This document shows, piece by piece, positions 46,388 to 57,004 of a DNA stretch of 64,000 bases (positions are counted from its first letter, which is position 1; every line of letters begins with the position of its first letter). The position numbers and the translations under genes were made by a program. The notes beneath the pieces are model-generated. The model saw only the letters and a program-made list of their open reading frames with translations. It was not told the origin of the DNA and did not search any database. The stretch lies in the NCBI GenBank assembly GCA_023213395.1, contig CM041465.1:54753741-54817740 (forward strand). The letters run 5' to 3'. The stretch is from Cycas panzhihuaensis. Lineage: Eukaryota; Cycadophyta.

Positions 46388-47971
46388 TGTATATATCTAC
46401 ATACATATATATATATATCTACATATATATATATATAGTTTTAAAAAAAATTAACTAGATTGAAATCAGATTTCAAATCTATAGCCCCCTCCATTGGATA
46501 GCTAGTGGTCATATGCACATTCCATCTAACCATTCTTTTCATTGAAAGGGGAAAACTTGAAATGAAATTAAACCCTTTTTTATGATTTTAGTTTTTAAAC
46601 CACTTAATTATAATTTATAAAATTTGAAATCTGTTAGCCCCCTTTGACCATTAGCAGCCAGTCACATTAAGGCCTTATATGACCTTATTTTTTGAAAATA
46701 GAGGCCAATTTAAAAACTTTTTAAGCTATATTTTATAAATTTGTATTTTAAGAAATTTTATCATAGTTCATAATTTCTAGAAACTGCAACCCCCTTTGCA
46801 GCCTAGTAAGTGGTCACATGTAGTAAATTGGTGTCCAGAGACCATCTTGTTTAAGGGCTTAAGGACCTCTCTTTTTTATTTTTAGTCATAATGAGGTGTC
46901 TATACTATTTTCTTAATAACATTTGAATCATGAGTCCATTTTTTGAACAGTTTAAATCATTGAAAAGCTTACTCAGATCTTTATGCTTTAGACTTAGTTT
47001 GGCATTGATTTAAAGTTGTTTTATAGGTCTTTTAAGATACTAAAATTGATCTATCTAATTGGTCCTTATTTGAGAATTTCTCATTAATTTTAAAGTAATT
47101 TATCAAATTTATTCAAGAATATTAATGATATATTATTGTACAAACTATTGGTAATAGATTTAAGCTCATTATTTAAACTTATAAATGTTTTTTGGTTGAT
47201 TTGGTATAGGTTTAGTTTCAGAAAGGAAGTAAACAATTTAGGTCAATTCTTATAAACAAAGAGAATTTTAAACCCTTTTACCAGTTTAATTTATTCCATT
47301 TAGTGTTATTTGACTCATTTACATTTCATTTGAGGTTAGTTTCATTTCACTTCATTGAAAATATTTTAAGTTTTTTAAATTATTGGTGAAAGGAACCATT
47401 GCTTATAAAGAAGACTGCATCTAAGATTAAATTTTTCACATTAATAAGATAACTCCTAAATAAATCACCCTTATTTTCTAGCCGTGTAAGGGGAATGGGT
47501 AAGACCCCTAAACTTGCCACCCCACACATGCCTTTGGTATACTCTAAGTTATTGAGAAAACCATTGGATATTAAGTGTATTTAGTGGTAGGCAGGGGTGG
47601 AGAACCTTTTTCTTTTTAGAGTTTGGAGACCAGGCTAGACCTAGAGGGGATGAGTGCCTTCGTTGGTTAAGCTTTTAACACTAGATTTGTCATCGAGCAT
47701 AAGACCAATATAGGTAGACTAATAAATTAAAGGGGTATTTGACCTTATTTGCAACTCATATACATAGGTATATCGAGTCTTGAGCTCATGTACCAGTATA
47801 TTAGGTCCCTAGTTTACCACTTGTGGATAGGTACCATTAGACATAATAGTAATTAAGAGCTTTCCTCAAAGACCCTAAGACATAAAACTCTAGATTAGAA
47901 AACCCCTAGGTAGATAGGAAACAAATAAATTTAAAATTCATTAGGAGACACTAAAACATAGTTAAACTACA
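44484..47971 (+). other. Long non-coding leader of copia element D
   Basis: About 3.5 kb with no convincing ORF, where plant copia elements usually have a short leader. 45854-46437 is an AT microsatellite. I cannot identify a further inserted element, but extra sequence was probably added here. Confidence 0.6.
45854..46437. repeat. AT-rich microsatellite, about 0.58 kb
   Basis: Mostly (AT)n with interspersed ATAC and ATCT variants. All Tyr/Ile-only reading frames on both strands are artefacts of the repeat. Confidence 0.97.
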
Positions 47972-48113
47972 ATGGCAACAATACTTAGAAATATGAATAT
48001 TCCCAAATTTGATGGAACAAATTTCCTTAATTAGAGTAAGAGTATGAAACCTATTTTCATAGACAAAGATATATAGGAATTTGTGAAAAGAGTGGATCTA
48101 TCCTTCATCTCTA
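47972..48113 (+). pseudogene. gag of copia element D, 5' part
   Basis: Starts MATILRNMNIPKFDGTNF at 47972, the usual beginning of plant copia gag. Two Trp codons are TAG stops (after NFLN and after DKDI). The frame reads to EFVKRVD, then element E begins. Confidence 0.8.
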
Positions 48114-48380
48114 TGCACTAAACACAAACGCAAATATAGAAGTAAGAGAGACTTGAGAGAAAGAGAGTAGCTCTCACAAAATGGGTAGGTAAGAATAAGC
48201 CTCCTCTATTGAGCTTTTACTTTTATATTAAGAGAGGAAGCATTAGAGTTAGGTAAATGAAATTATACATAATGCACATAAAAGTACATTTCACTTAAGT
48301 GATCTAATTTAAAGTTCACTTAAGATCCTATTTATAAATAATCAACTAATACGGTGACCTTATGACATTAACCCATTTCA
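48114..48380 (-). repeat. 3' LTR of copia element E
   Basis: The minus strand begins TGAAATGGGTTAATG directly after a purine-rich tract (AAGCGGGAGA at about 48382-48391). It has a TATA-like TTATAAATAGG near 48330-48340. The outer end at TGCACTAAACAC (48114) is an inference from TG..CA ends, without a second LTR to confirm. Confidence 0.6.
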
Positions 48381-48839
48381 ATCTCCCGCTTAATGGTAGA
48401 AGGTCATTTCATCATATTTTATTCTATCATGTGAGGTCTTCATTTGAGCCTCTTACAAAGTAAATTACTATGACACTTTTATGGGAAACCCTCATGGGGA
48501 AGAAAACCCATAGATTTTCTAATCTACTAACCTGGCTCAGGTAGCTTTTTAAATGAAGCTAGATAACCAATCAATATAATAAATTTTGTAGATGAAATCT
48601 ACTGAATCTCCATATACCATTTGGTCATTCCCCATGCCCTTTCAGGTTTTCATAGGTTTTAATTTTCCAAAATGATATAACGCTTATCCTTTGGCACCTA
48701 CAAGGGGTTTTCACAAATGAGATAAAGCAAAGATTTACTCTTGTCCTTCTGTGACCATAAAGGGTTTTCACAAATGAGATAGAGTATGATGGTCTTATTG
48801 TCATCTCCTTCAATCAGTTGGAGATGGAGGCCCTAAGGC

Positions 48840-49355
48840 TAAGTTGCCTTTGAAATTATTCAAACTTCACCCTCTTCAGTGGTTTGGTGAAGATATCAGT
48901 CACTTGATCTACTGTGGGGCAGTACTCCAGTTGAATTGTGCCATCACGAACTAGTTCTCTAATCTTGTGGACTTTCATACTTGTATGTTTAGTATAATCA
49001 TGAAATACATTATTTTTAGTTATTTAGATTGTAGATTAATTATCTACATGTAAGCTAGTAGAACTTGTTTAGGTGGCATTCAATGTATTCAATAATTTCT
49101 AAGCCATATCACCTCCTTGATTGTCTCAAAAGCAGCAATATATTTAGCTTCAGTAGTTGAGTCTATAACTATCTTCTATCATCTGGGTCTCCATGATATT
49201 GATGCTATTCCAAGAAATGTTATTTACCCAGGTGTAGATCGTTTTGTGTATTTATCTCCAACAAAGTCTGAATTTATGTATGTATAAATTTTAAATTTTG
49301 TATTGGGTTCATACAAGAGACCATATTTGCTGGTCATCTCCAAGTACCTTAACAC
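48840..49355 (-). pseudogene. RNase H domain of copia element E
   Basis: The minus-strand remnant ends with HKIRELVRDGTIQLEYCPT, then VDQVTDIFTKPLKRVKFE, the standard C-terminus of copia polyproteins. The upstream part is interrupted by stops, several where Trp or Gln is expected. Confidence 0.8.
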
Positions 49356-50306
49356 TTATATTACAACTTGCCAGTGATTCTGCTTAGGATTTGTTATAAA
49401 TCTTACAAGAATAGAAATAGAGTGTGAAATATCTGGCTTTGTGTTAGTAGTATAGATGAGACTACCTACAAGCTGCCTATAGATTGTTGCACCTACCTCC
49501 CTAGTGTCACCATCAACTAAGAGTTTAATATTAGGTTCCATAGGTATAGCCACTGGTCAAGCACCTTCTAACTAAAACTTTATCAAAAGATCATTGATAT
49601 ATTTTTCATGTGAGAGAAAGATTTTGCCATTCTTTTTAGTTACTTCAATTCCCAAGTAATATTTTATCAACCCAATATTAGATAATTCAAAAGTTTTAAC
49701 AAGGTCCTTTTTCAATTGGTTGATTACCTATTCACTATTCCCCATTATTAGCATATCATCCACAAAGATTAAGAGGTAAGTGACTTTATCATTTTGGTGC
49801 TTGATGAATAGTGTTACATCAATATCTTGATAGTCACAAACCTCATATCCATGCTACCTCATTCTTTCAAATAACTTAGTAAACTAAGCACATGGGGCTT
49901 GTTTTAGGCCATACAAAGACTTTTTAAGCCTACAAACCTTATACTCTCGATCGATAATTTTGTATCCTTCTAGTTGAGCTAGGTAAATTTTTTCTTTAAG
50001 GTCCCTATTAAGAAATATGGTCTTAATATCAAGCTGGTGGATTTTCTAACCATGTTGACCAGCCAAGGCTATAAGAGTTCTAATTATAGGATACTTGGTT
50101 GTAGGAGTAAAGATTTCAGTGTAGTCAATGCCTTCCCTTTGCGTGAATTCATTTGCTACTAACATCACCTTGTATTTTTCTAAGGTACCATTTGATTTAT
50201 ACTTATTTTTTAATATCCATTTATTTTGAACTACCTTTCTTCTAAGTGATAGATCAACAAGCTCCCATGTATCATTCTTGATAGGAGATTGGTACTCTTT
50301 ATTCAT
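49356..50306 (-). pseudogene. Reverse transcriptase domain of copia element E
   Basis: The minus-strand frame 50046-50306 has KNDTWELVDLSLRRKVVQNK, KVMLVANEFTQREGIDYTEI and FTPTTKYPIIRTLIALA, the start of a copia RT. The catalytic box LLIFVDDMLIMG lies near 49755, intact. The end, 49356-49553, has YRQLVGSLIYTTNTKPDISH, the usual join to RNase H. Several stops between. Confidence 0.88.
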
Positions 50307-50879
50307 GGCATTTCTCCAAGCAGCATGCTTTATAGATTCTTGGTACGTTAGGGGATCTTCATTAAGAGTAGGTGTAGTTTTACTAGTTCAAGCTCAACAG
50401 AAAGTGATTCATACATCCTTGCTCTATGGGCACTTCTAGTTTTAGTTTTGCCTACCACATCTGGTTGTATGTCCTTGTGTAGTTGGTAGGCTTCACGAAA
50501 ACCTCGAGTTGGGAATGAGGTTTTCATTTCTACAACCTCTTGGTCTTTGTTTTAATCCTAAAAAGAATCATGTGAAATGCTTAGCACAAAGGAAAAGGAA
50601 GTTGACAATGCTAGAATAGATGGGCCAACCATTGATGTTGGAGAAAGTGGTCCTTCTACTATGGCTTTACCTTTTTCAACTTGGTTATTCTTAAATGATG
50701 GTGCTAGATGTGCACACATTTGGTTAGGAGTCATAGCTTGTATCTTATGGGGCTCTATTGTCATATTCTAAGATTTTAAGTAATTGTTGAGCATCTCCCC
50801 CCTAAATTTTAGAATTTGGATATCAAATTTAGTAGCATCATTAAATTTGTATGAAGACATCTTAGAGTCAAGTCTAAAT

Positions 50880-51871
50880 AATTAATCTTTAGTCTTTGTA
50901 AAGATAACATCTCTAGTAATGATGATTTTGCATTGAAAAGGTAGAAAGACCTTATACTCCTTTTTGTCCATAGGGTATCTGACAAAGGTGCCTTTGAGGG
51001 CTCTATCTTAGAGCTTATTTTTGTGTTCCTCTAGAATATGAACATAACAAGTAGAGACAAAATTTTTGAAATGGGAGATAGAGGGGGTTTGTCCATATAA
51101 CATTTCATATAGAGAGGGGCCGAGCTTGGAGGGACTAATAGTGTTAATACAATACACAATGGTTCAGATAGCCTCAGCCCAAAGATAGATAGGGACATTC
51201 CTATATACTAGTATAGCATGAGCCATGTTCATGACGGTCCTATTCATGTGCTTGGCAACTCCATTTTGTTAGGGTGTGCCTACAACAGTAGTTTGATATT
51301 TGATCCTTTGCTAATGTAGGTACAATTAAAACTCATTAGAGGTGTACTCACCACAATTGTCAGTCCTAAGTATTTTAATCTTGAATCCAGATTCATTTTC
51401 TACACAGGCCTTGAAAGCTTGAAACATAGAAAAAGCTTCATCTTCCTTTACAAGAAAACTAACCCATACTTTCTTGGTAAAATCATCAATGAAAATAATA
51501 TAGTACCACTTCTATTTGAGAGAAGGGATAGGTATAGGACTGCATATATCTAAGTGTACAAGCTACAAAGATTGGGTAGATTTCCACTGACTATGAGGAA
51601 AGGGTTGTCTTTGAGATTTGGAAATGATACATGCTTCACATTTAAAGGGCTTAGAGGAGAGCCCAGGCATACCATGAAGAGTGGCATGTAGTTCTCTTAA
51701 ATGATCAATTTTGATATGGCATATATGAGCATGCCATAGGGAAACTTGGGACAACTTTTGAGGAGTCAAGATTGTGGTAAAAGCTAAGTCATCATCAATA
51801 TAATTAGCTTTAGAGGATGGTGAGCCTGTTAGGTGAAAAACTTTTCCATCAAGAATTTTGGTCATAACCAC
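50880..51871 (-). pseudogene. Integrase of copia element E
   Basis: 51563-51871 is the pre-integrase zinc region: LWHAHICHIKIDHLRELHAT and CEACIISKSQRQPFPHSQ. The core follows: HLDI, YYIIFIDDFTKKVWVSFL, KILRTDNCGEYTSNEF, then QNGVAKHMNRTVMNMAHAIL. The catalytic Glu (usually NGVAERMNRT) is Lys. After the core come LGPSLYEMLYGQTPSISHFK and VFLPFQCKIIITRDVIF. In-frame stops near NEF and elsewhere. Confidence 0.87.
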
Positions 51872-51949
51872 AGCATTTGAAGGGGGGCAAATGATGTAGA
51901 GAGTTTAATTATTTATAGTTATGCTTAGATCAAATCCATGAGAGACAAG

Positions 51950-52230
51950 GGTGGATATGAAGCGCAAGTTCTTCTTCAAAGTAGGAATATATAAAACATC
52001 AACAAGGGTAAAATCTAAAGGCTTTGGAGTTTTAGGAAAATAGTTCCAAATCCTTCGACTGACTCGGATGATTTATCAGCCATGTGTACAACACCAGGAA
52101 CTTTAAAGTCAAAATCCTGAAAGAATTGGTGATGACAGGTCATATATTATTCTTCTCTAGTATCCATGATCCAAGATAAAGTATTTGAGGTGGCACTACT
52201 TACAACTCCAAGTGATATAAGGCAAAAGTG
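51950..52230 (-). pseudogene. Protease of copia element E
   Basis: The minus strand reads WIMDTREE.YMTCHHQFF near 52150-52190, the copia protease start (W..DSG..HMT), with Gly of the DTG triad changed to Arg. After a frame change, DVLYIPTLKKNLRFISTL is the closing motif near 51970. Confidence 0.72.
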
Positions 52231-52394
52231 AATAAGCATAGCCATAATAAGCCTCAATATACTTAGTGGATCTATCAACAACATTTAATAAAGTGGTCCC
52301 AATTCTTTGAAGGTGTGCATGAGCAAATTGTGTTCCACCAAAAACATCTTCAAAAGAAGTATTATTAACATTATGTGCACTATGGCACTATTAA

Positions 52395-53047
52395 TAGCTT
52401 GGTAGTTTGTTCGTGGCACTTTTATAATTTTTGGTGTAGTGTCATTTTCTATTACACCTTTGGTATATAATTATTTGATTTCCAGTCCTATAAGAAGTAT
52501 TGGGCTGGTTGGATTATCTCTGATTACTAGATCTATGTCCAAGTTGATTATTTTGCCCTTGGCCTTGAGATTTCTTTTGTTGGAGTTGAGAAGCCTATTG
52601 ACTAAGGGAATGTTGTCCTTGTTGTCTACCTCTTCCTTTTCCATGGGAATTACTACCTCTACGAGAGTATTGACCTTGATTTTTGGTATGAAAAAGATCT
52701 TCTTCCACTTCAAAAGCAGCATCGGCTGGATCTGATGTAGTGGAAAAGTTGGTATCAAAGGTCTTATCAAATTCAATGAACTTATTAGCAAGAGCCTTAA
52801 AGTTTAGGATCTTCAAAGTGCCATTAGATTGAAGACTTCCTAATAGATTTTTGTAATATGGGATATGGAGACATGGCTGAATCAAGAAATTACATGTAAT
52901 GCATTAAGTTTTGAAATCTTTATCAATGGCTTGCTTAATTAGATGAAGGAGATTGATTGTCTCACTTGCATATCCTTTCTGCATTTTTAATTTGTTCATC
53001 TTTAACACTAAGTAATAATATTCTAAGTCTGCTTTAGTGTTGAAGTT
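52395..53047 (-). pseudogene. gag of copia element E, 3' part
   Basis: Minus-strand LEYYYLVLKMNKLKMQKGYA and ILNFKALANKFIEFDKTFD resemble the second half of copia gag. It continues to an Arg/Gly/Ser/Gln-rich tail (RRGSNSHGKGRGRQQ) and a zinc-knuckle remnant near 52430 (YQRCNRK.HYTKNY) in which two Cys are Tyr. The N-terminal half is absent. Confidence 0.72.
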
Positions 53048-53054
53048 CTTCTTA

Positions 53055-54120
53055 AGAAAAAAATGGAGAAAATACCACCTTAGATGATAAAATAGTTTAT
53101 AGAGAATGTATCAAGAAAGAAAATGAAGCCTTAGCACTTCTTTTCTATGTTCTAAAAGATCATATATTTCCTAGAGTGAGTGAAGCCACTACATCAAAGG
53201 AAGTATGGGACATACTAAAGTTGATTTATAAAGGAGCTTCCTAAACCAAGCTTTAATCCCTTAGAAGCAAGTTTAAAATTTTAAAGATATCACCAAGAGA
53301 GTATTAATGAATTCATTACCAAGTTCTAAGACCTAGTCAACTAAATAAGATCCCCTAGAGAAGTGTTAACCAAGAAAAGAGTTAAGGAAAGAATACTAAG
53401 ATATGTTGGAGAAGTTAAGTGATTTGAAATGGTAGCTATAAGTATTGAAGTTTTAAAGGATTTTTGTACCCTCAATATTGAGCAATTGAGTGCCATACTC
53501 CTTGCTATGGAAGAGAAGAACAAAGGAGAAGAAATCTTAGAACATACCTTTACTACAAAGGTAAGGATTTAACAAAATTACCAAGGATAATGTTCTAGCG
53601 GGAGGGATCCATCCCTTAGAAGAGAAGAAAGGAACCAAAGATCATATCAAGAATCAAATTCTAGGAACCAAAGGTTAAATGAAGAATCCAGTCCAAGATA
53701 TCAAGACTCAAGGCAACAAGATCAAGAACCTCCTTATAGATATGAACCACTAAATCTAAGGTACTAAGGGAGGAACAACTTCAAAAATCAAGGTAGAATA
53801 CAAGAATAGAATCATTGTTTCCATGGATATAATCATTGTCAAGGACAAGCAAGTTATCTAGGACTAAGTCAATATTATCAAGGACCAACTCATATGGGTT
53901 GTTAAGGATAAAATCAAACCCCATTCCTTGAAAGAGGTAGATCAATCTCCTATAGAGGTAGAGAAACCTCTAGAAGCAGAAGTAATAGCCAAAGGAGTAG
54001 AGCACCTATTCAATACTCATATTACCATAAGATTAGACACATGGAGGATCACTGCTTTTCTAAGAATATAAACCAAAAAAGAGGGAGAGTAAATATAGTA
54101 ATTGAAAGTAAAGAAAATGA
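53055..54120 (+). pseudogene. gag of copia element D, 3' part
   Basis: The plus strand resumes with ENTTLDDKIVYRECIKKENE, ALALLFYVLKDHIFPRVSEA and TTSKEVWDILKLIYKGAS, typical UBN2-type copia gag. Stops replace Gln codons. Near 54010-54060, SYYHKIRHMEDHC is a zinc knuckle with its first two Cys changed to Tyr. A Ser/Arg/Asn/Gln-rich stretch precedes it. Confidence 0.82.
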
Positions 54121-54159
54121 TAGACTATTCTTATCAAGTCTTGTATCCAATAAATAAGA

Positions 54160-54420
54160 AGATAATTGGTATATAGATTCTGAATGCTTAACTCATATGA
54201 CGTATAAGGAGGAAATATTTAAGACTATTGATAAAACCAAAAGGGAAAAGATTTTGTTTGGGGATAACACTTCATACGAGTCAACTATCAAATGCAACAT
54301 TACCATCACTACAAAATTAGGATAATCCAAGTATATTAATGATGTGTTGTATGTACCAACCTTGAAAAAGAATCTACTTTCCATGGGATAGATGATGGAA
54401 TAGGATTATAAGGTCTTCTT
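54160..54420 (+). pseudogene. Protease of copia element D
   Basis: WYIDSECLTHMTYKEEIF is the active-site start, with DSE in place of DSG. KILFGDNTSYESTIKCNITI and YINDVLYVPTLKKNLLSMG complete the domain. Gly to Glu in the triad (GGA to GAA) should inactivate it. Confidence 0.82.
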
Positions 54421-54914
54421 CGATAATGGTGAATACACAATCAAAGACAAGAGAATGAATAAAGCCATTATAGCCAAGGGACAAATAACTAGTGATCAAC
54501 TATTTAAGTTAGTTATTCCTCCAATAGATAACCATGCATTGAAAGCTTCTATTAAAGTTGGAAGCAACATACAACATAAATTCTTTGACCATCTAAGTTA
54601 TAGTATCTTCGTCTTAATGAAAAGAATGGACATGGTTAAAGGCTTACCCACCACTAAGGTGGGTTACACCTGAAGAGGCTTGGGTAGGATACAAGCCTAG
54701 TATTCACCATTTGAAAATCTTTAGGTATCTAGCATTTTCCTATGTACTAAAGAAAAGGAGAAAGAAACTAGATGATAAATCTACTAAATATATATTTATA
54801 GGATATTGTGATACATCCAAATCTTATAAATTATTTGATAACAAGGAAAAGAAGATCATTATGAGTAGAGATGTTATCTTCAAAGAAGATGATTATTATA
54901 AAGCAAAAGTTTAA
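54421..54914 (+). pseudogene. Integrase of copia element D, catalytic core deleted
   Basis: The first part, to about 54655, holds the pre-integrase piece FFDHLSYSIFVLMKRMDMVK. Directly after GLPTTKVG the sequence is TPEEAWVGYKPSIHHLKIFR, which in copia integrases lies after the DDE core, then KLDDKSTKYIFIGYCDTSKS and KIIMSRDVIFKED. About 200 residues, with all catalytic acids, are missing at about 54660. Confidence 0.85.
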
Positions 54915-55159
54915 AAAGATAAAGAAAATAATATCATCATAGAATTTGATTCATGTCCCATATCAATAAACGTACCTTCAAATATGTTAACATTACATGA
55001 ATCGGGTTCTAATAATATTGGACCTTTCACATCTACTTAAAATGTTCCAAAGTAGGTACAAAGACAACATGACCCAGTGGATATGCTTGATAATAATTTT
55101 AAAAGGAGATATACACATTCCAATAGGGTCAACTTCACTCTAATGAGCCAATTCATGGA

Positions 55160-55925
55160 CTCACATGAGCCTCATACATTTGAAGAGGCTAATATCAAAC
55201 AAGAATGGCAAAATGTAATGTAGGAGGAGTATAATGCCTTGGTCAAGAATAATACATGGGAACTAGTTGATCTCCCTCCAAATAAATCTGTAATTAGCAC
55301 TAAATGGGTTTATAAGATGAAATTCTAATCAATTAACTCTATTGATAAACATAAAGTAAGAATAGTAGCTAAAGGATATGCCCAAATCAAAGGAATTGGC
55401 TACAATGAAATATTTACTCCTGTAGCCTGAATGGAAATAGTATGTCTCATGTTAAGTCTTGCTGCATAAAAGGGATGGATCGTTTAACAAATGAACGTTA
55501 AATGTGCCTTTCTAAATAGATACATAGAAGAAGGAATCTATATCCAATAACCAAAAGGCTTTAGAGTTAATGGGGAATAAAACAAGGTATACAAATATGG
55601 ATTAAAACAAACACCTAAAGCTTGGTACTCTAGGATAGATAAATATTTCAGAGACAAAAGATTAAAACAAAGTCAACCAGATCTTAACTTATATATAAAT
55701 ATTGAAAGTGACTCAATACTTATTATGGGACTTTATGTTGATGACTTAGTCTATACTAGAAATGACTCCCAATTATCACGAAAGTTCAAAGATGATATGT
55801 GTAAAGAATTTGAGATAACAGATTTAGGCCTCGTACATTACTTCCTAGGTTTCTAGGTATGGAAAAATGAAAATAGAATATTTATATCTCAAAGGAAATA
55901 TACTCTACATTTACTTCAAAATGTC
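55160..55925 (+). pseudogene. Reverse transcriptase of copia element D
   Basis: The frames carry EYNALVKNNTWELVDLPPNK, ISTKWVYKMKF, RIVAKGYAQIKGIGYNEIFT, MNVKCAFLNRYIEEGIYIQ and the catalytic MGLYVDDLVYT (YVDD intact, near 55735). Stops at Trp, Gln and Arg positions. Confidence 0.85.
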
Positions 55926-56672
55926 AAGATGAATGATTGTAAGCCATTAGCTACACTAGTAGAAATTGGGATAAAGTTATCTAAACTTGACGATTCTGCA
56001 TCAGTTTATCCTACACTTTATAGGTAGTTACTTGGTAGTTTAATCTACCTAATAGTAACTTGTCTTGATATTTTGCAATTAGTAAGCATGGTATCAAGGT
56101 TTATGCGAGAACCTAAGATAACACATTGGAAAGTAGTAAAGAGAATACTTCATTATCTAAAAGGTACAATTAGTTACAGGTTATATTATAAGTCTTCAAC
56201 ATATTTTAGGTTGATTAGTTACATCGATTGAGATTGAGCAAGTTGTATTCATGATAGGAAATCCACATCTAGTTATACCTTCAACATAGGATTAACTTTA
56301 ATTACTTAGAGTACCAAAAAGTAAAACATTATTTCCTTATCTACTATAGAAGCAGAGTATAAAGTAGCAGTAGCAGGAGCATGTGAAATAGTTTGGTTAT
56401 GTCGGTTACTTCAAGACTTAGAAACGAAACAAGATGGACCTAGACACATGATGTGTGATAATCAGAGTACAATCCAAATGACATATAATCCAATGTTTTA
56501 TAGATGAATGAAGCATATTGAAACACAATATCACTTTATCAGGAAACTAGTACAAGAAAGTGAGATTAAATTGGTTTACTATAGCATAGATGAATAAGTG
56601 GCAAATATCTTAACAAAGACTCTTAGAAAAATCAAATTTTATAAATTCAAAAAAATGCTTGGAGTTATATAA
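55926..56672 (+). pseudogene. RNase H and polyprotein end of copia element D
   Basis: LLGSLIYLIVTCLDILQLVS joins RT to RNase H. RNase H motifs: DRKSTSSYTFNIG, STIEAEYKVAVAGACEIVWL, CDNQSTIQM and KHIETQYHFIRKLVQESEIK, then VANILTKTLRK. The frame ends KKMLGVI and TAA at 56670-56672. The motif order is complete; interior stops remain. Confidence 0.86.
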
Positions 56673-56684
56673 AATGAACATTAT

Positions 56685-56693
56685 GGGGAAGAA
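56685..56693 (+). other. Polypurine tract of copia element D
   Basis: GGGGAAGAA lies directly before the 3' LTR start TGTTAG at 56694. Confidence 0.82.
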
Positions 56694-56999
56694 TGTTAGT
56701 TATAATATTCATTTATATTATTATTAAGTGTGCATGTCATATTGGAACATTGTGGGACCACCAGCAACTAACATTAGTTGACTTAGTTATTAGGTATCTA
56801 TTATTTTATAATTTATTTTAAATGATATTTTTAATACCAAAGTCAATCGATGGTGGGGTTGCCTAATGTCTTGACTATATATAAAGGCTCCTATGGCCTA
56901 ATGGTATTCTTTAACACCGCTAGTTTTATACAAAGACTTTGTTATTTGTAATATATACCTTATAATTATTCGTTCTACTCTATCCTCATTTTGCCTTCA
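56694..56999 (+). repeat. 3' LTR of copia element D
   Basis: TGTTAGTTATAATATTC to TTGCCTTCA, followed by CATAT (57000-57004). It keeps the terminal TG and CA that the 5' LTR has lost. TATA box TATATATAAA at 56876-56885. Confidence 0.92.
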
Positions 57000-57004
57000 C
57001 ATAT

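Larger units (their letters stand above)
48114..53050 (-). mobile_element. Ty1/copia element E, minus strand, 5'-truncated, inserted in gag of D
   Basis: Minus-strand order: gag (from about 53047), protease, pre-integrase, integrase core, RT, RNase H, polypurine tract, 3' LTR (48114-48380). No 5' LTR is found on the right side, where the gag of D resumes within about 10 bases, so the 5' end with LTR and gag start is missing. No target duplicate was found. The coding sequence is broken by stops throughout. Confidence 0.82.
44161..56999 (+). mobile_element. Ty1/copia LTR retrotransposon D, with copia element E nested
   Basis: LTRs of about 308 bp, a PBS of initiator-tRNA-Met type, a polypurine tract and a CATAT duplication define a complete insertion. 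The plus-strand gene order gag, protease, integrase, RT, RNase H is that of copia. Defects: element E inserted in gag, loss of the integrase core near 54660, and many in-frame stops. The leader between PBS and gag is 3.5 kb, unusually long, and includes an AT microsatellite. Confidence 0.92.

Noticed and set aside
45794-46454. Long Tyr/Ile-only ORFs on both strands
   Set aside because: They are translations of the AT microsatellite; both strands and several frames are open only because the repeat has few stops.
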